Part shown: positions 47,773 to 56,959 of the stretch, piece by piece | Position numbering within the stretch: position 1 is the first letter of the stretch | Layout: every line of letters begins with the position of its first letter | NCBI RefSeq assembly: GCF_015999245.1 | Contig: NZ_JAEAMR010000007.1 | Span: 472,871-536,870, forward strand | DNA from: Streptomyces sp. AV19 | Lineage (GTDB): Bacteria > Actinomycetota > Actinomycetes > Streptomycetales > Streptomycetaceae | Direction of reading: 5' to 3' | Length of the DNA: 64,000 bases | The notes under the pieces: generated by a model | What the model saw: the letters and a program-made list of their open reading frames with translations, nothing else | The model's database searches: none | Told to the model about the DNA's origin: nothing | Program-made: the position numbers and the translations under genes

Positions 47773-48675
47773 CTAGGTCAGCGGGAGGCGGTACGCGCCG
47801 TTCTCCAGGGGCTCGACGAGGCCGTCCGCCACCAGGCCGTCCAGCGCCCGTGCGCGCTGCACCGGCTCGTCCCACACGGCGTCCAGCGCCGCCTGCGGCA
47901 CGGGGCCGTGCGCCTCGCGCAGCACCGCCAGCAGCTTGCCGCGGACCTGCCGGTCCGTGCCCGCGTACGTCTGGCCGCGGCGCGGCGGGCCGTCATGGGC
48001 CGGGGAGCCGGCCGCCCGCCAGGCGCACCGCGCGGCGATCGGGCAGCGCCCGCACTCGGGGGCGCGGGCCGTGCAGACCAGCGCGCCCAGTTCCATGGTC
48101 GCCGCCGCCCAGCGGGCGGCCACCGCCTCCTCGCCGGGCAGCAGCTCGCGGGCGAGCCGGCGCTCGGCGGCGGTGGTGGCGTTCGGCGGGTACTGGACGC
48201 CGGTGACGGCCCGGGCGAGGACGCGGCGGACGTTGGTGTCCAGGACGGCGTGCCGCTGTCCGTACGCGAACGACGCGACGGCCGCGGCCGTGTACTCGCC
48301 GACGCCCGGCAGGGCGAGCAGCTCGGCGTGGTCGGTGGGGACCTCGCCGCCGTGCCGCTCGGTGATCGCGGTCGCGGCGGCGTGCAGCCGCAGGGCGCGG
48401 CGCGGGTAGCCGAGCCGGCCCCAGGCGCGGACGGCCTCGCCCGGCGGCTCGGCGGCCAGGCCGGCCGGGCGCGGCCAGCGGGCCAGCCACTGCTCGTACA
48501 TCGGCAGGACCCGGCTGACCGGCGTCTGCTGGAGCATGAACTCGCTGACCATCACGCCCCAGGGCCCCGCTTCCGGGTGCCGCCAGGGCAGATCGCGGGC
48601 GTTCGCGTCGAACCAGGCGATGACGGGCGCGTGGAGGGCGCGGGACGTCGGGGACGGGGTGGGCGTCGTAGTCAT
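47773..48675 (-). CDS. mutY: A/G-specific adenine DNA glycosylase
   Basis: 300 aa. Removes adenine mispaired with 8-oxoguanine. Catalytic Glu in VSEFMLQQTPVSRV, helix-hairpin-helix LPGVGEYTAAAVASFAYG, catalytic Asp in VLDTNVRRVLAR and the iron-sulfur ligands C-x6-C-x2-C-x5-C (CTARAPECGRCPIAARC). The length matches actinobacterial MutY; the Nudix-like C-terminal domain is short or missing. It is upstream of sigE on the same strand with a 211-base gap holding the sigE promoter. Confidence 0.94.
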   Translation of the reverse strand: MTTTPTPSPTSRALHAPVIAWFDANARDLPWRHPEAGPWGVMVSEFMLQQTPVSRVLPMYEQWLARWPRPAGLAAEPPGEAVRAWGRLGYPRRALRLHAAATAITERHGGEVPTDHAELLALPGVGEYTAAAVASFAYGQRHAVLDTNVRRVLARAVTGVQYPPNATTAAERRLARELLPGEEAVAARWAAATMELGALVCTARAPECGRCPIAARCAWRAAGSPAHDGPPRRGQTYAGTDRQVRGKLLAVLREAHGPVPQAALDAVWDEPVQRARALDGLVADGLVEPLENGAYRLPLT

Positions 48676-48827
48676 GGCACGGCCGATCCTACGGGGGCGC
48701 GAGGGGGGCGCGAGGGGGCGTGAAGGGGCGTGAAGGGGTCTTGCGGGCGTTCCTGGACGCCTCCCGTACGGGTGAAGCGGAGGCGGACGCCGTCCCTCCG
48801 CGCCTCCTCCGTCGCGACGATGGGGGC

Positions 48828-49070
48828 GTGGAAGGCCGCCGTGAAACCCCGCCGCTGGTCCGCTGCCGGGCCTGTGCGCATCCGCTGTGGTGGGACATGA
48901 CTCCGGTCCCCGGCCTGGCGCCGGGCTGGTACTGCTCGTCGTGCAAGCACCCGCCGGAGCGGTACCGCAATACGGCGGCGGCTGCGCCGGTGTGCCCGGA
49001 GGGGTGCGCGAGCGCGATCGTGGAGACGGGGGGGAGTGGGGGGCGGCGGTTCGTCTGCCACCGGTCTTGA
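48828..49070 (+). CDS. small zinc-ribbon protein, unknown function
   Basis: 80 aa from the GTG at 48828; a GACGAT box at 48815-48820 lies 7 bases before it, so the upstream part of the open frame is probably promoter. Three Cys pairs/clusters (RCRACAHPLWW, WYCSSCKHPPE, VCPEGC, then FVCHRS) suggest two zinc sites. Cys-x2-Cys spacing is that of a ribbon or knuckle. It is divergent from mutY. No family name recognised. Confidence 0.6.
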   Translation: MEGRRETPPLVRCRACAHPLWWDMTPVPGLAPGWYCSSCKHPPERYRNTAAAAPVCPEGCASAIVETGGSGGRRFVCHRS

Positions 49071-49330
49071 GGGGGGTGGGGATTTTGCCCCGGACCCTCC
49101 CCCGGAGGGGGCACCCCCACTTTCACCGTTTCTTCCGGGGCTCCGCCCCTCGGCCCGGCACCGCGCTTCCGCGCCGCGCGAAGCGCGGTTTCAGGGGTCC
49201 AGGGGGCGGAGCCCCCGGTCAGCGCGGCGCAGCCGCGTTACGGGGCCGGGGCTTGCCCCGGAGGAAACGGTGAAAGGGCGGGGCGGGGGCAGACCCCCCC
49301 GCCGCGGCCCGGCCCCGGCGGCGGAGGTGG
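49071..49330. repeat. GC-rich intergenic repeat element (copy E)
   Basis: 260 gene-free bases. Inverted termini CACTTTCACCGTTTC (49118-49132) and GAAACGGTGAAAGGG (49264-49278). The 45 bases before the left terminus (49088-49132) are nearly identical to those in copy B (12016-12060). Short GGGGCTCCGCCCC and CGCGCCGCGCGAAGCGCGG-type palindromes lie inside. Confidence 0.75.
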
Positions 49331-49339
49331 AATGGGGGT

Positions 49340-49882
49340 ATGCACGGGATGCGGAACGCGGCGGACAGCGGGCCGTCGGAAGAGATTCGCGCGGCGCTCG
49401 ACGCGCACAGCACGGTCACGCTCGCCTACGTCGACGCCGACGGGCCGCAGGCCTGCGCGGTGTTCTACGCGGTCGCGGGCGGCGGTGCGGGCGGCGGTGC
49501 GGGCGGCGGCGGGGGCGGAGAAGGGACAACCGGCGGACTTTCCCTGGTGTTTGTCACCTCCCCGGCCACCCGGCACGGGCGTGCCCTGCTCGCCGGTGAC
49601 GTGCCCGTCGCCTTCACCGCCCAGCGCGACGGCCAGGAATGGACCGCGCTCACCGGTCTCCAGGGCCGGGGCGCCTGCCGTCGGCTCGACGGGGCGGAGC
49701 GCGCGGCGGCCTGGGACGCGTACCGGTCCCGCTTCCCGTACGTCGAGCGCTCCGAGCGGCTGCGGCAGGCGATGGAGCGCGCCGACCTGTGGGAACTGAG
49801 GCCGCGTTGGCTCCGACTCGTCGACAACGGGCGGGGGTTCGGGCACAAGAGCGAGTGGTGCGAGGCATCTGAGGGGCCGTGA
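49340..49882 (+). CDS. pyridoxamine 5'-phosphate oxidase-fold (YhbP-like) protein
   Basis: 180 aa. Split-barrel flavin-binding fold: STVTLAYVDADGPQACAVFYA, SLVFVTSPATRHGRALLAGD, VAFTAQRDGQEWTALTGLQG and the C-terminal WLRLVDNGRGFGHKSEW. A glycine run (GGGAGGGAGGGGGGEG, about residues 47-62) interrupts the barrel where the family has a short loop; it is encoded by GGC-rich slippage-prone DNA. Cofactor could be FMN or F420. ATG 49349 is an alternative start. Confidence 0.8.
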   Translation: MHGMRNAADSGPSEEIRAALDAHSTVTLAYVDADGPQACAVFYAVAGGGAGGGAGGGGGGEGTTGGLSLVFVTSPATRHGRALLAGDVPVAFTAQRDGQEWTALTGLQGRGACRRLDGAERAAAWDAYRSRFPYVERSERLRQAMERADLWELRPRWLRLVDNGRGFGHKSEWCEASEGP

Positions 49883-49999
49883 AATTTGCGGGGCCAAACG
49901 GCATGGAGGCCCTCGCCGCCGGGCAGATGATGAGAAAAGTAGGCACTCATACGGCGGGTACGGGGTGGAGCCCGGCGGGATCTCTCGTAGAGTTTTCGC

Positions 50000-50842
50000 G
50001 TGGGATCACTGCGCAATCCGATCGGGCCGCTTCCCTCGTCCATCTACTGGCGACGGAGGGGAGTTGCGCTTGCCGTGCTCGGCCTCGCCGCCGTGCTGGC
50101 GGTGTGGCTGCTCAGCCTCGGCGGTGAGGACACCTCGTCCGACGCCAAGAACGGCGGCCCCCGGAGCGGGGACTCGGGAGGTGCCACCATCACGCCCGGT
50201 CCGACGCCGTCCGGGCCGCACTACACCCAACGGCCGGGCGGCCGCGACGAGTCGGGGACCGGCGGTGGCTCCGGCGGGGACTCCGGCGGTCCGGGGCAGG
50301 GGAGCGTCGGTGGCCTCGGGAGCGTGGGCGGGGGTACCGGCGGTGGTTCGGGGAGCGCGGGAGGCGGCTCCGGGTCCGGCCCGGCCGCGGGCGCGCTGGG
50401 CGCGGGGACGGGAACGGTCCTGGCCCATGACACCAAGGTTCCTGACTGCGCGTCAGGCGCGGTCCACGTGGCCGTGCGCAGCGTCAAGTCCGCCTACAAG
50501 CCGGGCGAGCGGCCCAAGTTCGAGATCGTCGTCAAGAACTCCGGCGGCAGCGCCTGCAAGGTCAACCTCGGTTCGCCGGCCGCCGTCCTGAAGATCACGG
50601 ACCCCTCGGGCGGGCAGCACGTGTGGGCGTCCGACGACTGCCCGCGCGGCCGCGGCGACGTCCTCGTCGAGGTGCCGGGCTCCGGCGAGACCAAGCGCAC
50701 CCTGGAGTGGGACCGCGCCCGCAGCGCCCCGCAGTGCGCCACCGCGAACACGGGTGCCCCGGCGCAGGCCGGCGCGTACCGGGTCGAGGTGAAGGTCGCG
50801 GGAGTCGCCGGGCGGACGGAGTTCGTCCTGGACAAGGGCTGA
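50000..50842 (+). CDS. single-span membrane protein with Gly/Ser linker and DUF4232-like external domain
   Basis: 280 aa, GTG start. TAGAGT at 49988-49993 lies 6 bases before it, so the mRNA is likely leaderless. One membrane helix (VALAVLGLAAVLAVWLLSL) is followed by about 90 residues of Gly/Ser/Pro linker (TGGGSGGDSGGPGQG and similar). An extracellular beta-rich domain with paired cysteines comes next (DCASGAVHVAV, GSACKVNLG, DDCPRGRGD, PQCATA). The fold resembles DUF4232/BsuPI-type Ig-like domains. Function unknown. A strong terminator follows. Confidence 0.75.
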   Translation: MGSLRNPIGPLPSSIYWRRRGVALAVLGLAAVLAVWLLSLGGEDTSSDAKNGGPRSGDSGGATITPGPTPSGPHYTQRPGGRDESGTGGGSGGDSGGPGQGSVGGLGSVGGGTGGGSGSAGGGSGSGPAAGALGAGTGTVLAHDTKVPDCASGAVHVAVRSVKSAYKPGERPKFEIVVKNSGGSACKVNLGSPAAVLKITDPSGGQHVWASDDCPRGRGDVLVEVPGSGETKRTLEWDRARSAPQCATANTGAPAQAGAYRVEVKVAGVAGRTEFVLDKG

Positions 50843-50871
50843 GGACGTCCTGGACAGAGGCAGAGGACGGG

Positions 50872-50912
50872 ATACGGAGAGGGGCCCCACCGCGTGGGGC
50901 CCCTCTCCGTAT
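50872..50912. terminator. perfect 18-bp hairpin, bidirectional terminator
   Basis: ATACGGAGAGGGGCCCCA (50872-50889) pairs without mismatch with 50895-50912 around a 5-base loop, and GTTTTCT follows on the plus strand. It lies between the convergent 50000-50842 gene and disA and can stop both transcripts. Confidence 0.85.
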
Positions 50913-50930
50913 GTTTTCTACGCCGTGTGA

Positions 50931-52064
50931 CTACACGTACCGCTCGAGGATGGAGGACTCCGCCAGGCGCGAGAGGCCCTCGCGGACCGAGCGGGCGCGG
51001 GCCTCGCCGACGCCGTCCACGGTCTGGAGGTCGTCCACGCTCGCCGCCAGCAGCTTCTGGAGGCCGCCGAAGTGGTCCACCAGCCGCTCGATGATCGCGC
51101 CGGGCAGCCTCGGCACCTTGGCCAGCAGCCGGTAACCGCGCGGGGAGACCGCCGAGTCCAGCGTCTCCGGGGAGCCGCTGTAGCCCAGTGCCCGGGCCAC
51201 GATGGGCAGTTCGAGCAGCTCGCTGTGGGTGAGCGAATCCAGCTCGGAGAGCGCCTCGGCGACCGTGCGGGTGCGCTTGGCGGTCGGCTCGGGCACGTAG
51301 TCCCGCACGACCAGCTCGCGCTCCGGCTCCACGCCGGCGATCAACTCGTCCAGCTGGAGCGAGAGGAGACGGCCGTCGGTGCCCAGCTCGACGACGTACT
51401 CCGCGATCTCCGTGGCGATGCGGCGGACCATCTCCAGGCGCTGCGAGACCGCCGTCACGTCCCGGACGGTGACCAGGTCCTCGATCTCCAGGGCGGAGAG
51501 CGTGCCCGCGACCTCGTCCAGCCGCAGCTTGTAGCGCTCCAGGGTGGCCAGCGCCTGGTTGGCGCGGGAGAGGATCGCGCCGGACTCCTCCAGCACCCGC
51601 CGCTCCCCGCCCACGTACAGCGCGATCAGCCGCATCGACTGGCTCACGGAGACGACGGGGAAGCCGCACTGGATCGAGACCCGCTGCGCGGTGCGGTGCC
51701 GCGTGCCGGTCTCCTCGGTGGGGATCGACGCGTCGGGCACCAGCTGGACGCCCGCCCGGACGATCTTGGTGATGTCCTTGTCGAGGATCAGCGCGCCGTC
51801 GAGCTTGCACAGCTCGCGGAGCCTGGTCGCGGAGAACTCGACGTCGAGGACGAAACCGCCGGTGCACATCGAGTCGACGGTCTTGTCCATGCCGAGGACG
51901 ATGAGCCCGCCGGTGTTGCCGCGAAGCACGCGCTCAAGGCCGTCGCGCAGGGCCGTGCCGGGCGCGACGGCGCTCAGCGAAGCGCGCATCAGGGCGTCGG
52001 CATGGGAGCCACCGGAGCCGCCCCCGGCCCTGCCGGGGCCCGATGCCCGGTCGTTGGCTGCCAC
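50931..52064 (-). CDS. disA: DNA integrity scanning protein, diadenylate cyclase
   Basis: 377 aa. Makes cyclic di-AMP from two ATP. The DAC domain has the catalytic DGALILD and GTRHRTAQR motifs, with [13 protein letters not shown] before them. The middle is helical, and the C-terminal HhH domain ([20 protein letters not shown]) binds branched DNA. It is octameric in known relatives and slows on recombination intermediates. It follows radA on the same strand, the usual order; in other bacteria RadA inhibits DisA activity. c-di-AMP could act on the M23 leader at 42400. Confidence 0.95.
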   Translation of the reverse strand: MAANDRASGPGRAGGGSGGSHADALMRASLSAVAPGTALRDGLERVLRGNTGGLIVLGMDKTVDSMCTGGFVLDVEFSATRLRELCKLDGALILDKDITKIVRAGVQLVPDASIPTEETGTRHRTAQRVSIQCGFPVVSVSQSMRLIALYVGGERRVLEESGAILSRANQALATLERYKLRLDEVAGTLSALEIEDLVTVRDVTAVSQRLEMVRRIATEIAEYVVELGTDGRLLSLQLDELIAGVEPERELVVRDYVPEPTAKRTRTVAEALSELDSLTHSELLELPIVARALGYSGSPETLDSAVSPRGYRLLAKVPRLPGAIIERLVDHFGGLQKLLAASVDDLQTVDGVGEARARSVREGLSRLAESSILERYV

Positions 52065-52184
52065 TGCACTCCTCCGGTCGCATGGTCAACGGTGGCCGCG
52101 AACCGCCCACCCCGCGCGCTCGCGCACCCGGTCGCGTGCTGGGGGCACCCCCGGCGCGTGCCGGGAGGCGGGACCAGGGAAAGT

Positions 52185-53651
52185 CTACTGGCGCCGAGCC
52201 GCTTGAAGGGGGGCGTCCTCCGGCCGGGCCCCGTCCCGCTCCTCGGCGCGGCCGCTCCCGCCCCCCTGACCCCGTCTGCTCCGGGGCAGTACGCGCAGCG
52301 CATCCGCCATGTCGGCGACCTCCAGCACCCGCATTCCCGGGGGCACCTTGCCCGGGTCGCCCGGCACCAGGGCGTGGGTGAAGCCCAGCCGGTGCGCCTC
52401 GGCCAGCCGGCGCTGGACGCCGGTGACCCGCCGGACCTCGCCCGCCAGACCCACCTCGCCGATGGCCACCAGGTTCTTCGGCAGCGGGGTGTCGCTCGCG
52501 GCGCTGGCCAGGGCCAGGGCGACGGCCAGGTCGGCGGCGGGCTCGGAGAGCTTCACCCCGCCGACCGTGGCGCTGTAGATGTCGCGCTTGCCCAGGGCGC
52601 TGATGCGGCCGCGCTGCTCCAGCACCGCCAGCATCATCGAGACCCGGGAGGTCTCCAGGCCCGAGGTGGTGCGCCGGGGCGAGGGGATCTGGGAATCCAC
52701 CGTCAGCGCCTGGACCTCCGCGACCAGCGGGCGGCGGCCCTCCAGGGTCACCGTCAGACAGGTGCCCGGGACGGGCTCGGCCCGGCGGGTCAGGAAGAGG
52801 CCGCTCGGGTCGGCCAGGCCGGTGATGCCCTCGTCGTGCAGCTCGAAGCAGCCGACCTCGTCCGTCGCTCCGTAGCGGTTCTTCACGCCGCGGACCAGGC
52901 GGAGCCGGGCGTGCCGGTCGCCCTCGAAGTGCAGGACGACGTCCACCAGGTGCTCCAGCAGGCGGGGGCCGGCGATCGCGCCGTCCTTGGTGACGTGGCC
53001 GACGAGCAGGGTTGACATCCCGCGCTCCTTGGAGGCGCGGATCAGCGCGCCCGCCACCTCGCGCACCTGGGCCATGCCGCCCGGGGCGCCGTCGATCTCC
53101 GGGGAGGCGACCGTCTGCACCGAGTCCATGATCAGCAGGGACGGCTTGACCGCGTCGAGGTGGCCGAGAACCGCCGACAGGTCCGTCTCCGCCGCCAGGT
53201 AGAGGTGCTCCGAGAGCGCGCCGATGCGGTCGGCCCGCAGCCGGACCTGGCTCGCGGACTCCTCGCCCGTCACGTACAGCGTGCGGTGCTCGGCGGAGGC
53301 GGCCTTCGCCGCGACGTCCAGCAGGAGCGTGGACTTGCCGACGCCCGGCTCGCCTGCCAGCAGCACCACCGCGCCGGGCACCAGGCCGCCGCCCAGCACC
53401 CGGTCCAGCTCCGGGACGCCCGTGCCGCGGGCCGTGGCCTGCCGGCCGTCCACCTGCCCGATGGGCACGGCGGCGGACGTCACCCGGCCGGCCGCCGTGG
53501 TGCGCACGGCGGGCGTGCCGTACTCCTCGACCGTGCCCCACGCCTGGCACTCGGGGCAGCGGCCGAGCCACTTGGTGGTGGTCCAGCCGCACTCCGTGCA
53601 GCGGTAGGAGGGCCGGTCCTTGGACGAGCGGGAGGTACGGGCAGCAGCCAT
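52185..53651 (-). CDS. radA: DNA repair protein RadA
   Basis: 488 aa. Branch-migration helicase of recombination. N-terminal zinc finger with Cys at 18, 21, 32 and 35 (CTECGW, CPECQAW), RecA-like ATPase with GEPGVGKSTLLLD, the RadA-specific VKNRYGATDEVG and a Lon-protease-like C-terminal domain (LPKNLVAIGEVGLAGEVRRV). ATG 53651 gives the family N-terminus; the open frame upstream runs through promoter repeats. It is 120 bases before disA and likely shares its transcript. Confidence 0.95.
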   Translation of the reverse strand: MAAARTSRSSKDRPSYRCTECGWTTTKWLGRCPECQAWGTVEEYGTPAVRTTAAGRVTSAAVPIGQVDGRQATARGTGVPELDRVLGGGLVPGAVVLLAGEPGVGKSTLLLDVAAKAASAEHRTLYVTGEESASQVRLRADRIGALSEHLYLAAETDLSAVLGHLDAVKPSLLIMDSVQTVASPEIDGAPGGMAQVREVAGALIRASKERGMSTLLVGHVTKDGAIAGPRLLEHLVDVVLHFEGDRHARLRLVRGVKNRYGATDEVGCFELHDEGITGLADPSGLFLTRRAEPVPGTCLTVTLEGRRPLVAEVQALTVDSQIPSPRRTTSGLETSRVSMMLAVLEQRGRISALGKRDIYSATVGGVKLSEPAADLAVALALASAASDTPLPKNLVAIGEVGLAGEVRRVTGVQRRLAEAHRLGFTHALVPGDPGKVPPGMRVLEVADMADALRVLPRSRRGQGGGSGRAEERDGARPEDAPLQAARRQ

Positions 53652-53698
53652 GCGGGTCACCGTAGCGGTAGCCACTGACAGCGGGGGGCGCGCGCCGA

Positions 53699-53761
53699 TG
53701 GGGATGCCGGTGGGGATGCCGGTGGGGATGCCGTACGGACGCTGTGCGGACGCTGTGCGGA
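53699..53761. repeat. tandem repeats in the radA upstream region
   Basis: A 12-base unit TGGGGATGCCGG occurs three times in a row from 53699 to 53734 (the third ends GT), followed by two copies of GGACGCTGTGC (53737-53758). They lie 50-110 bases upstream of radA and before the divergent gene at 53835, where both promoters must be. Confidence 0.6.
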
Positions 53762-53834
53762 GCACATCCCCCGTACGGGGTAAAAGCGGGTGAGTGGCGC
53801 GAATGGGTCGTGCCCCCGGCCTACGGTCGCCGGG

Positions 53835-54944
53835 ATGACGACGAGCAGGCACGAGCCGCGCGACGGCGAGATCCGCGAGTCCTGGATGCCGTACCTCGAC
53901 GGCCTCTTCACCTACTGCCTGTCCGCCCTCGGCGACCCCGGGGCCGCCGCCGAGGCCCTCGGCGAGGCCCTCGCCCAGGCCGGACGGCGCGCCGACCGCG
54001 CGCCCGGGGGCGCGGCCCTGCGGCCCTGGCTCTACGCCCTGGCCCGCTGGGCCTGGCTGGGCCGGTGCCCCGGCCCGGCCGCCCGCCCCGCGCGGCGCGA
54101 GGCGTTCGAACTGGCCGTGCGGCACGGGCTCGCGCCCGGCGAGGTCGCCGCCGTCCTGCGGCTCGACCCCGGCGCGGCCCGCGCGCTGATCTCCGGCGGC
54201 GCCTGCGAGGTCGAGCGGGCGCGGGTGGCGCGCGCCGTCGCGGAGCGGGGCGGCTGCCCGGCGCTCGCGCGCCTCGCGGACGCGGCGCTCGTCCGGCACG
54301 TGGACGAGTGCGCCGCCTGCCGCCGTACCGCCGAGCGGGCCACGGCCGGCTCCTGGCCCGGGACGTCCGTCGCGGTCCCGCCGCTCGTCGGGGCGCCCGT
54401 CGAGGAACTGCGCGCGGCCGTGCGGCGGGCCCTCGGGGGGAGCGGCCCGCGCTACGACCGGGACGGGTTCCCGCGCGTGCCCCGGGCGCCCCGGGACCGC
54501 GCGGGCCGGCGGAGCCGGCTGCGGCACCGGGCCCTCACGACCACCGTCGTCGCGACCGTCGTCGCCGCGCCGGTGCTGGCCCTGTGGGCCGCGTGCCGGG
54601 GGGCGCCGGCGGGCGTCCCCGACGGGGCCTCGGCGCCCTTCGAGGACACCGGCGACATCCTCGCCCCCGGCCGCCTGACGGTCACCGCCCGGCAGCGCGG
54701 GGAGGTCACGCTCGTCACGCTCACGGCAGTGGGCGGAGAGGTGCGCTGGTCGGCGACGGCGGACGCGTCGTGGCTGCGCCTGAGCGGGGTGGGCGGGGTG
54801 CTGCGGACCGGGCGGTCGACGACGGTGACGGTGTCGGCGGTGCCCGGGGAGGAGCAGCGGGGGTGGGGGTGGGGGCGGGTGGTGCTCATGCCGGGCGGTT
54901 CGGTGGTGAGGCTGCCCCAGCCCCGCCCTTTCACCGTTTCCTGA
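53835..54944 (+). CDS. sigma-factor-like/zinc-finger membrane protein with BACON-like external domain
   Basis: 369 aa from the ATG at 53835; TACGGT at 53822-53827 lies 7 bases before it. Residues 15-130 resemble ECF sigma regions 2 and 4 in pattern (DGLFTYCLSALGDPGAAAEAL, LAPGEVAAVLRLDPGAARAL) but lack recognisable promoter-binding residues. HVDECAACR at about 155 is an anti-sigma-type zinc motif. A membrane helix (TTVVATVVAAPVLALWAA) precedes an Ig/BACON-like extracytoplasmic domain (VRWSATADASWLRLSG). The last codons (RPFTVS) are read from the left end of repeat copy F. Possibly a degenerate sigma/anti-sigma fusion. Confidence 0.7.
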   Translation: MTTSRHEPRDGEIRESWMPYLDGLFTYCLSALGDPGAAAEALGEALAQAGRRADRAPGGAALRPWLYALARWAWLGRCPGPAARPARREAFELAVRHGLAPGEVAAVLRLDPGAARALISGGACEVERARVARAVAERGGCPALARLADAALVRHVDECAACRRTAERATAGSWPGTSVAVPPLVGAPVEELRAAVRRALGGSGPRYDRDGFPRVPRAPRDRAGRRSRLRHRALTTTVVATVVAAPVLALWAACRGAPAGVPDGASAPFEDTGDILAPGRLTVTARQRGEVTLVTLTAVGGEVRWSATADASWLRLSGVGGVLRTGRSTTVTVSAVPGEEQRGWGWGRVVLMPGGSVVRLPQPRPFTVS

Positions 54945-55148
54945 CCCACCGTTTCCTGATGAGGGCGCGGCCCCCGGCCGTGCGTGTGCGCGCAGCAAGT
55001 GGCTTTGCCGTCCGGCCCGTCCGGCGTTCGAGGACAACCGCGTGAAGCGCGGTTTCGGGGGTGCAGGGGGCGGAGCCCCTGCTCATCGCGTGGCGGAGCC
55101 CCGTTCGGGCGCGGGGCTCGCCCCGGAGGAAACGGTGGAACGGCGGGG
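54921..55148. repeat. GC-rich intergenic repeat element (copy F)
   Basis: Inverted termini CCCTTTCACCGTTTC (54926-54940) and GAAACGGTGGAACGG (55129-55143). Contains the inverted core CGTCCGGCGTTCGAGGAC (about 55018-55035). The left terminus overlaps the last codons of the upstream gene; the right one lies just before the end of the convergent gene. Confidence 0.75.
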
Positions 55149-55160
55149 CCGGGGGCTTCC

Positions 55161-55973
55161 TCACCCGCCCGCCGGCGCCGGCGGATCCGCCGGGTGCGGG
55201 GCCATCGGCAGCAGCGAGGACATCCGCTCCTCGCACAGCTCCACCAGCCGCGCGTACGCCTCCGGGCCCATCATCTCCACCAGTTCCGCCCGGTAGCTCT
55301 CGTACACCGCCTTGCCCGCGCCGTGCGCCGACCGCGCCGACGTGCACCACCAGTGCAGGTCGTGGCCGCCCGGGCCCCAGCCCCGCCGGTCGTACTCGCC
55401 GATCGAGACCTGGAGCACCCGGGTGTCGTCGGGCCGCTCGATCCAGTCGTACGTCCGCCGGACCGGCAGCTGCCAGCACACGTCCGGCTTGGTCTCCAGC
55501 GGCTCGCGGCCCTCCCGCAGCGCCAGGATGTGCAGCGCGCAGCCCGCGCCGCCCGCGAAGCCGGGGCGGTTCTGGAAGATGCAGGAGCCCTTCCAGCGGC
55601 GCGTCTGCCGCTCGTCGTCCTCGTCGAGCTGGGTCCAGCCGGACCCGGAGGGATCCGTCCCCACCTCGTGGAACTGCCAGATGTCCGGCGTCAGCCGGGC
55701 CACGTGGCCCGCCACCCGTTCCTCGTCCTCCTCGTCCGAGAAGTGCGCGCCCAGCGTGCAGCAGCCGTCGTCGGCCCGCCCCGCCTTGATGCCCTGGCAG
55801 CCGCTGCCGAAGACACAGGTCCAGCGGGACGTCAGCCAGGTCAGGTCGCAGCGGAAGACCTGCTCGTCGTCGGCCGGGTCGGGGAACTCGACCCACGCGC
55901 GGGCGAAGTCCAGCCCGACCTCGTCGGGAACGGCCGGCTGCTCGGCGGGCTTCGTCTTCTTCGTCTTTGCCAC
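55161..55973 (-). CDS. cysteine-rich conserved protein (DUF3109-like), unknown function
   Basis: 270 aa. Many conserved Cys in a pattern suggesting a metal or Fe-S site: [57 protein letters not shown] and WWCTSAR. It has an acidic patch (FSDEEDEE) and a Lys-rich N-terminus. It resembles the DUF3109/YkgJ-type cysteine-cluster proteins; I am not certain of the family. It is divergent from the Ppx-like gene with a 45-base gap. Confidence 0.75.
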   Translation of the reverse strand: MAKTKKTKPAEQPAVPDEVGLDFARAWVEFPDPADDEQVFRCDLTWLTSRWTCVFGSGCQGIKAGRADDGCCTLGAHFSDEEDEERVAGHVARLTPDIWQFHEVGTDPSGSGWTQLDEDDERQTRRWKGSCIFQNRPGFAGGAGCALHILALREGREPLETKPDVCWQLPVRRTYDWIERPDDTRVLQVSIGEYDRRGWGPGGHDLHWWCTSARSAHGAGKAVYESYRAELVEMMGPEAYARLVELCEERMSSLLPMAPHPADPPAPAGG

Positions 55974-56018
55974 ACCTCAAGCCTATGTGTCCCCACGGGC
56001 CCCAGTAGCGTGCACGGC

Positions 56019-56936
56019 ATGAGACTCGGTGTCCTCGACGTGGGTTCGAACACGGTCCATCTGCTGGTGGTGGACGCGCACCCGGGCGCCCGCCCCCTGC
56101 CGGCCCACTCCCACAAGGCCGAGCTGCGCCTCGCCGAGCTCCTCGACGGCTCCGGCGGCATCGGCGGCGAGGGCGTCGGGCAACTGGTCCGGGTGATCGG
56201 TGAGGCCCTGGAGGCGGCCGAGGACAAGGGCGTCGAGGAGGTCCTGCCGTTCGCCACCTCCGCCGTCCGCGAGGCGGCCAACGCGGACGCCGTCCTGGCC
56301 CGGATCCGCGCGGAGACCGGCGTCGTCCTGCCGGTGCTCAGCGGCGAGGCGGAGGCGCGGCTCACCTTCCTCGCCGCCCGCCGCTGGTTCGGCTGGTCCG
56401 CGGGCCGGCTGCTCGTCATCGACATCGGCGGCGGCTCCCTGGAGATCGCCTACGGCATGGACGAGGAGCCCGACGCCGCCGTCTCCCTCCCGCTCGGCGC
56501 CGGCCGGCTGACCGCGGCCCGGCTGCCGGACCCGATGCCCGGCCCCGAGGACGTCCGCGCCCTGCGCCGCCACATCCGCGCCGAGATCGCCCGGGTGGTC
56601 GGCGACTTCGCCCGCGTCGGCACCGCCGACCGCACCGTCGCCACCTCCAGGACCTTCAAACAGCTCGCCCGCTTCGCCGGCGAGGGCCCGCGCGACCGGC
56701 GCGTGCTGCGCCGGAAGTCGCTGGTGGAGTGGGTGCCCCGGCTCGCCGCCATGACCCCGCGGCAGCGCGCCGCGCTGCCCGGCGTGTCGGCCGGCCGCGC
56801 CTCCCAGCTGCTCGCCGGCGCCCTGGTCGCCGAGGCCGCGATGGACCTGTTCGGCGTGGACGAGGCCGAGGTCTGCCCCTGGGCCCTGCGTGAGGGCGTC
56901 ATCCTGCGGCGGCTGGACCACCTGCCCGCGGCGTGA
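56019..56936 (+). CDS. Ppx/GppA-family phosphatase
   Basis: 305 aa. ASKHA fold with phosphate 1 motif [16 protein letters not shown] and phosphate 2 motif [28 protein letters not shown] and LSGEAEARL lie between. Relatives hydrolyse polyphosphate or pppGpp. It is the short form (no C-terminal HD domain), the type that in actinobacteria is often an exopolyphosphatase. TAGCGT at 56006-56011 lies 7 bases before the ATG (leaderless). The next gene starts 23 bases after the stop, from its own promoter. Confidence 0.9.
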   Translation: MRLGVLDVGSNTVHLLVVDAHPGARPLPAHSHKAELRLAELLDGSGGIGGEGVGQLVRVIGEALEAAEDKGVEEVLPFATSAVREAANADAVLARIRAETGVVLPVLSGEAEARLTFLAARRWFGWSAGRLLVIDIGGGSLEIAYGMDEEPDAAVSLPLGAGRLTAARLPDPMPGPEDVRALRRHIRAEIARVVGDFARVGTADRTVATSRTFKQLARFAGEGPRDRRVLRRKSLVEWVPRLAAMTPRQRAALPGVSAGRASQLLAGALVAEAAMDLFGVDEAEVCPWALREGVILRRLDHLPAA

Positions 56937-56959
56937 GGGGCGGTCGTACGCTGTCCCTC

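Noticed and set aside
48689..49126. Minus-strand open frame opposite the zinc-ribbon gene
   Set aside because: Runs from repeat copy E through the mutY promoter; composition is not protein-like.
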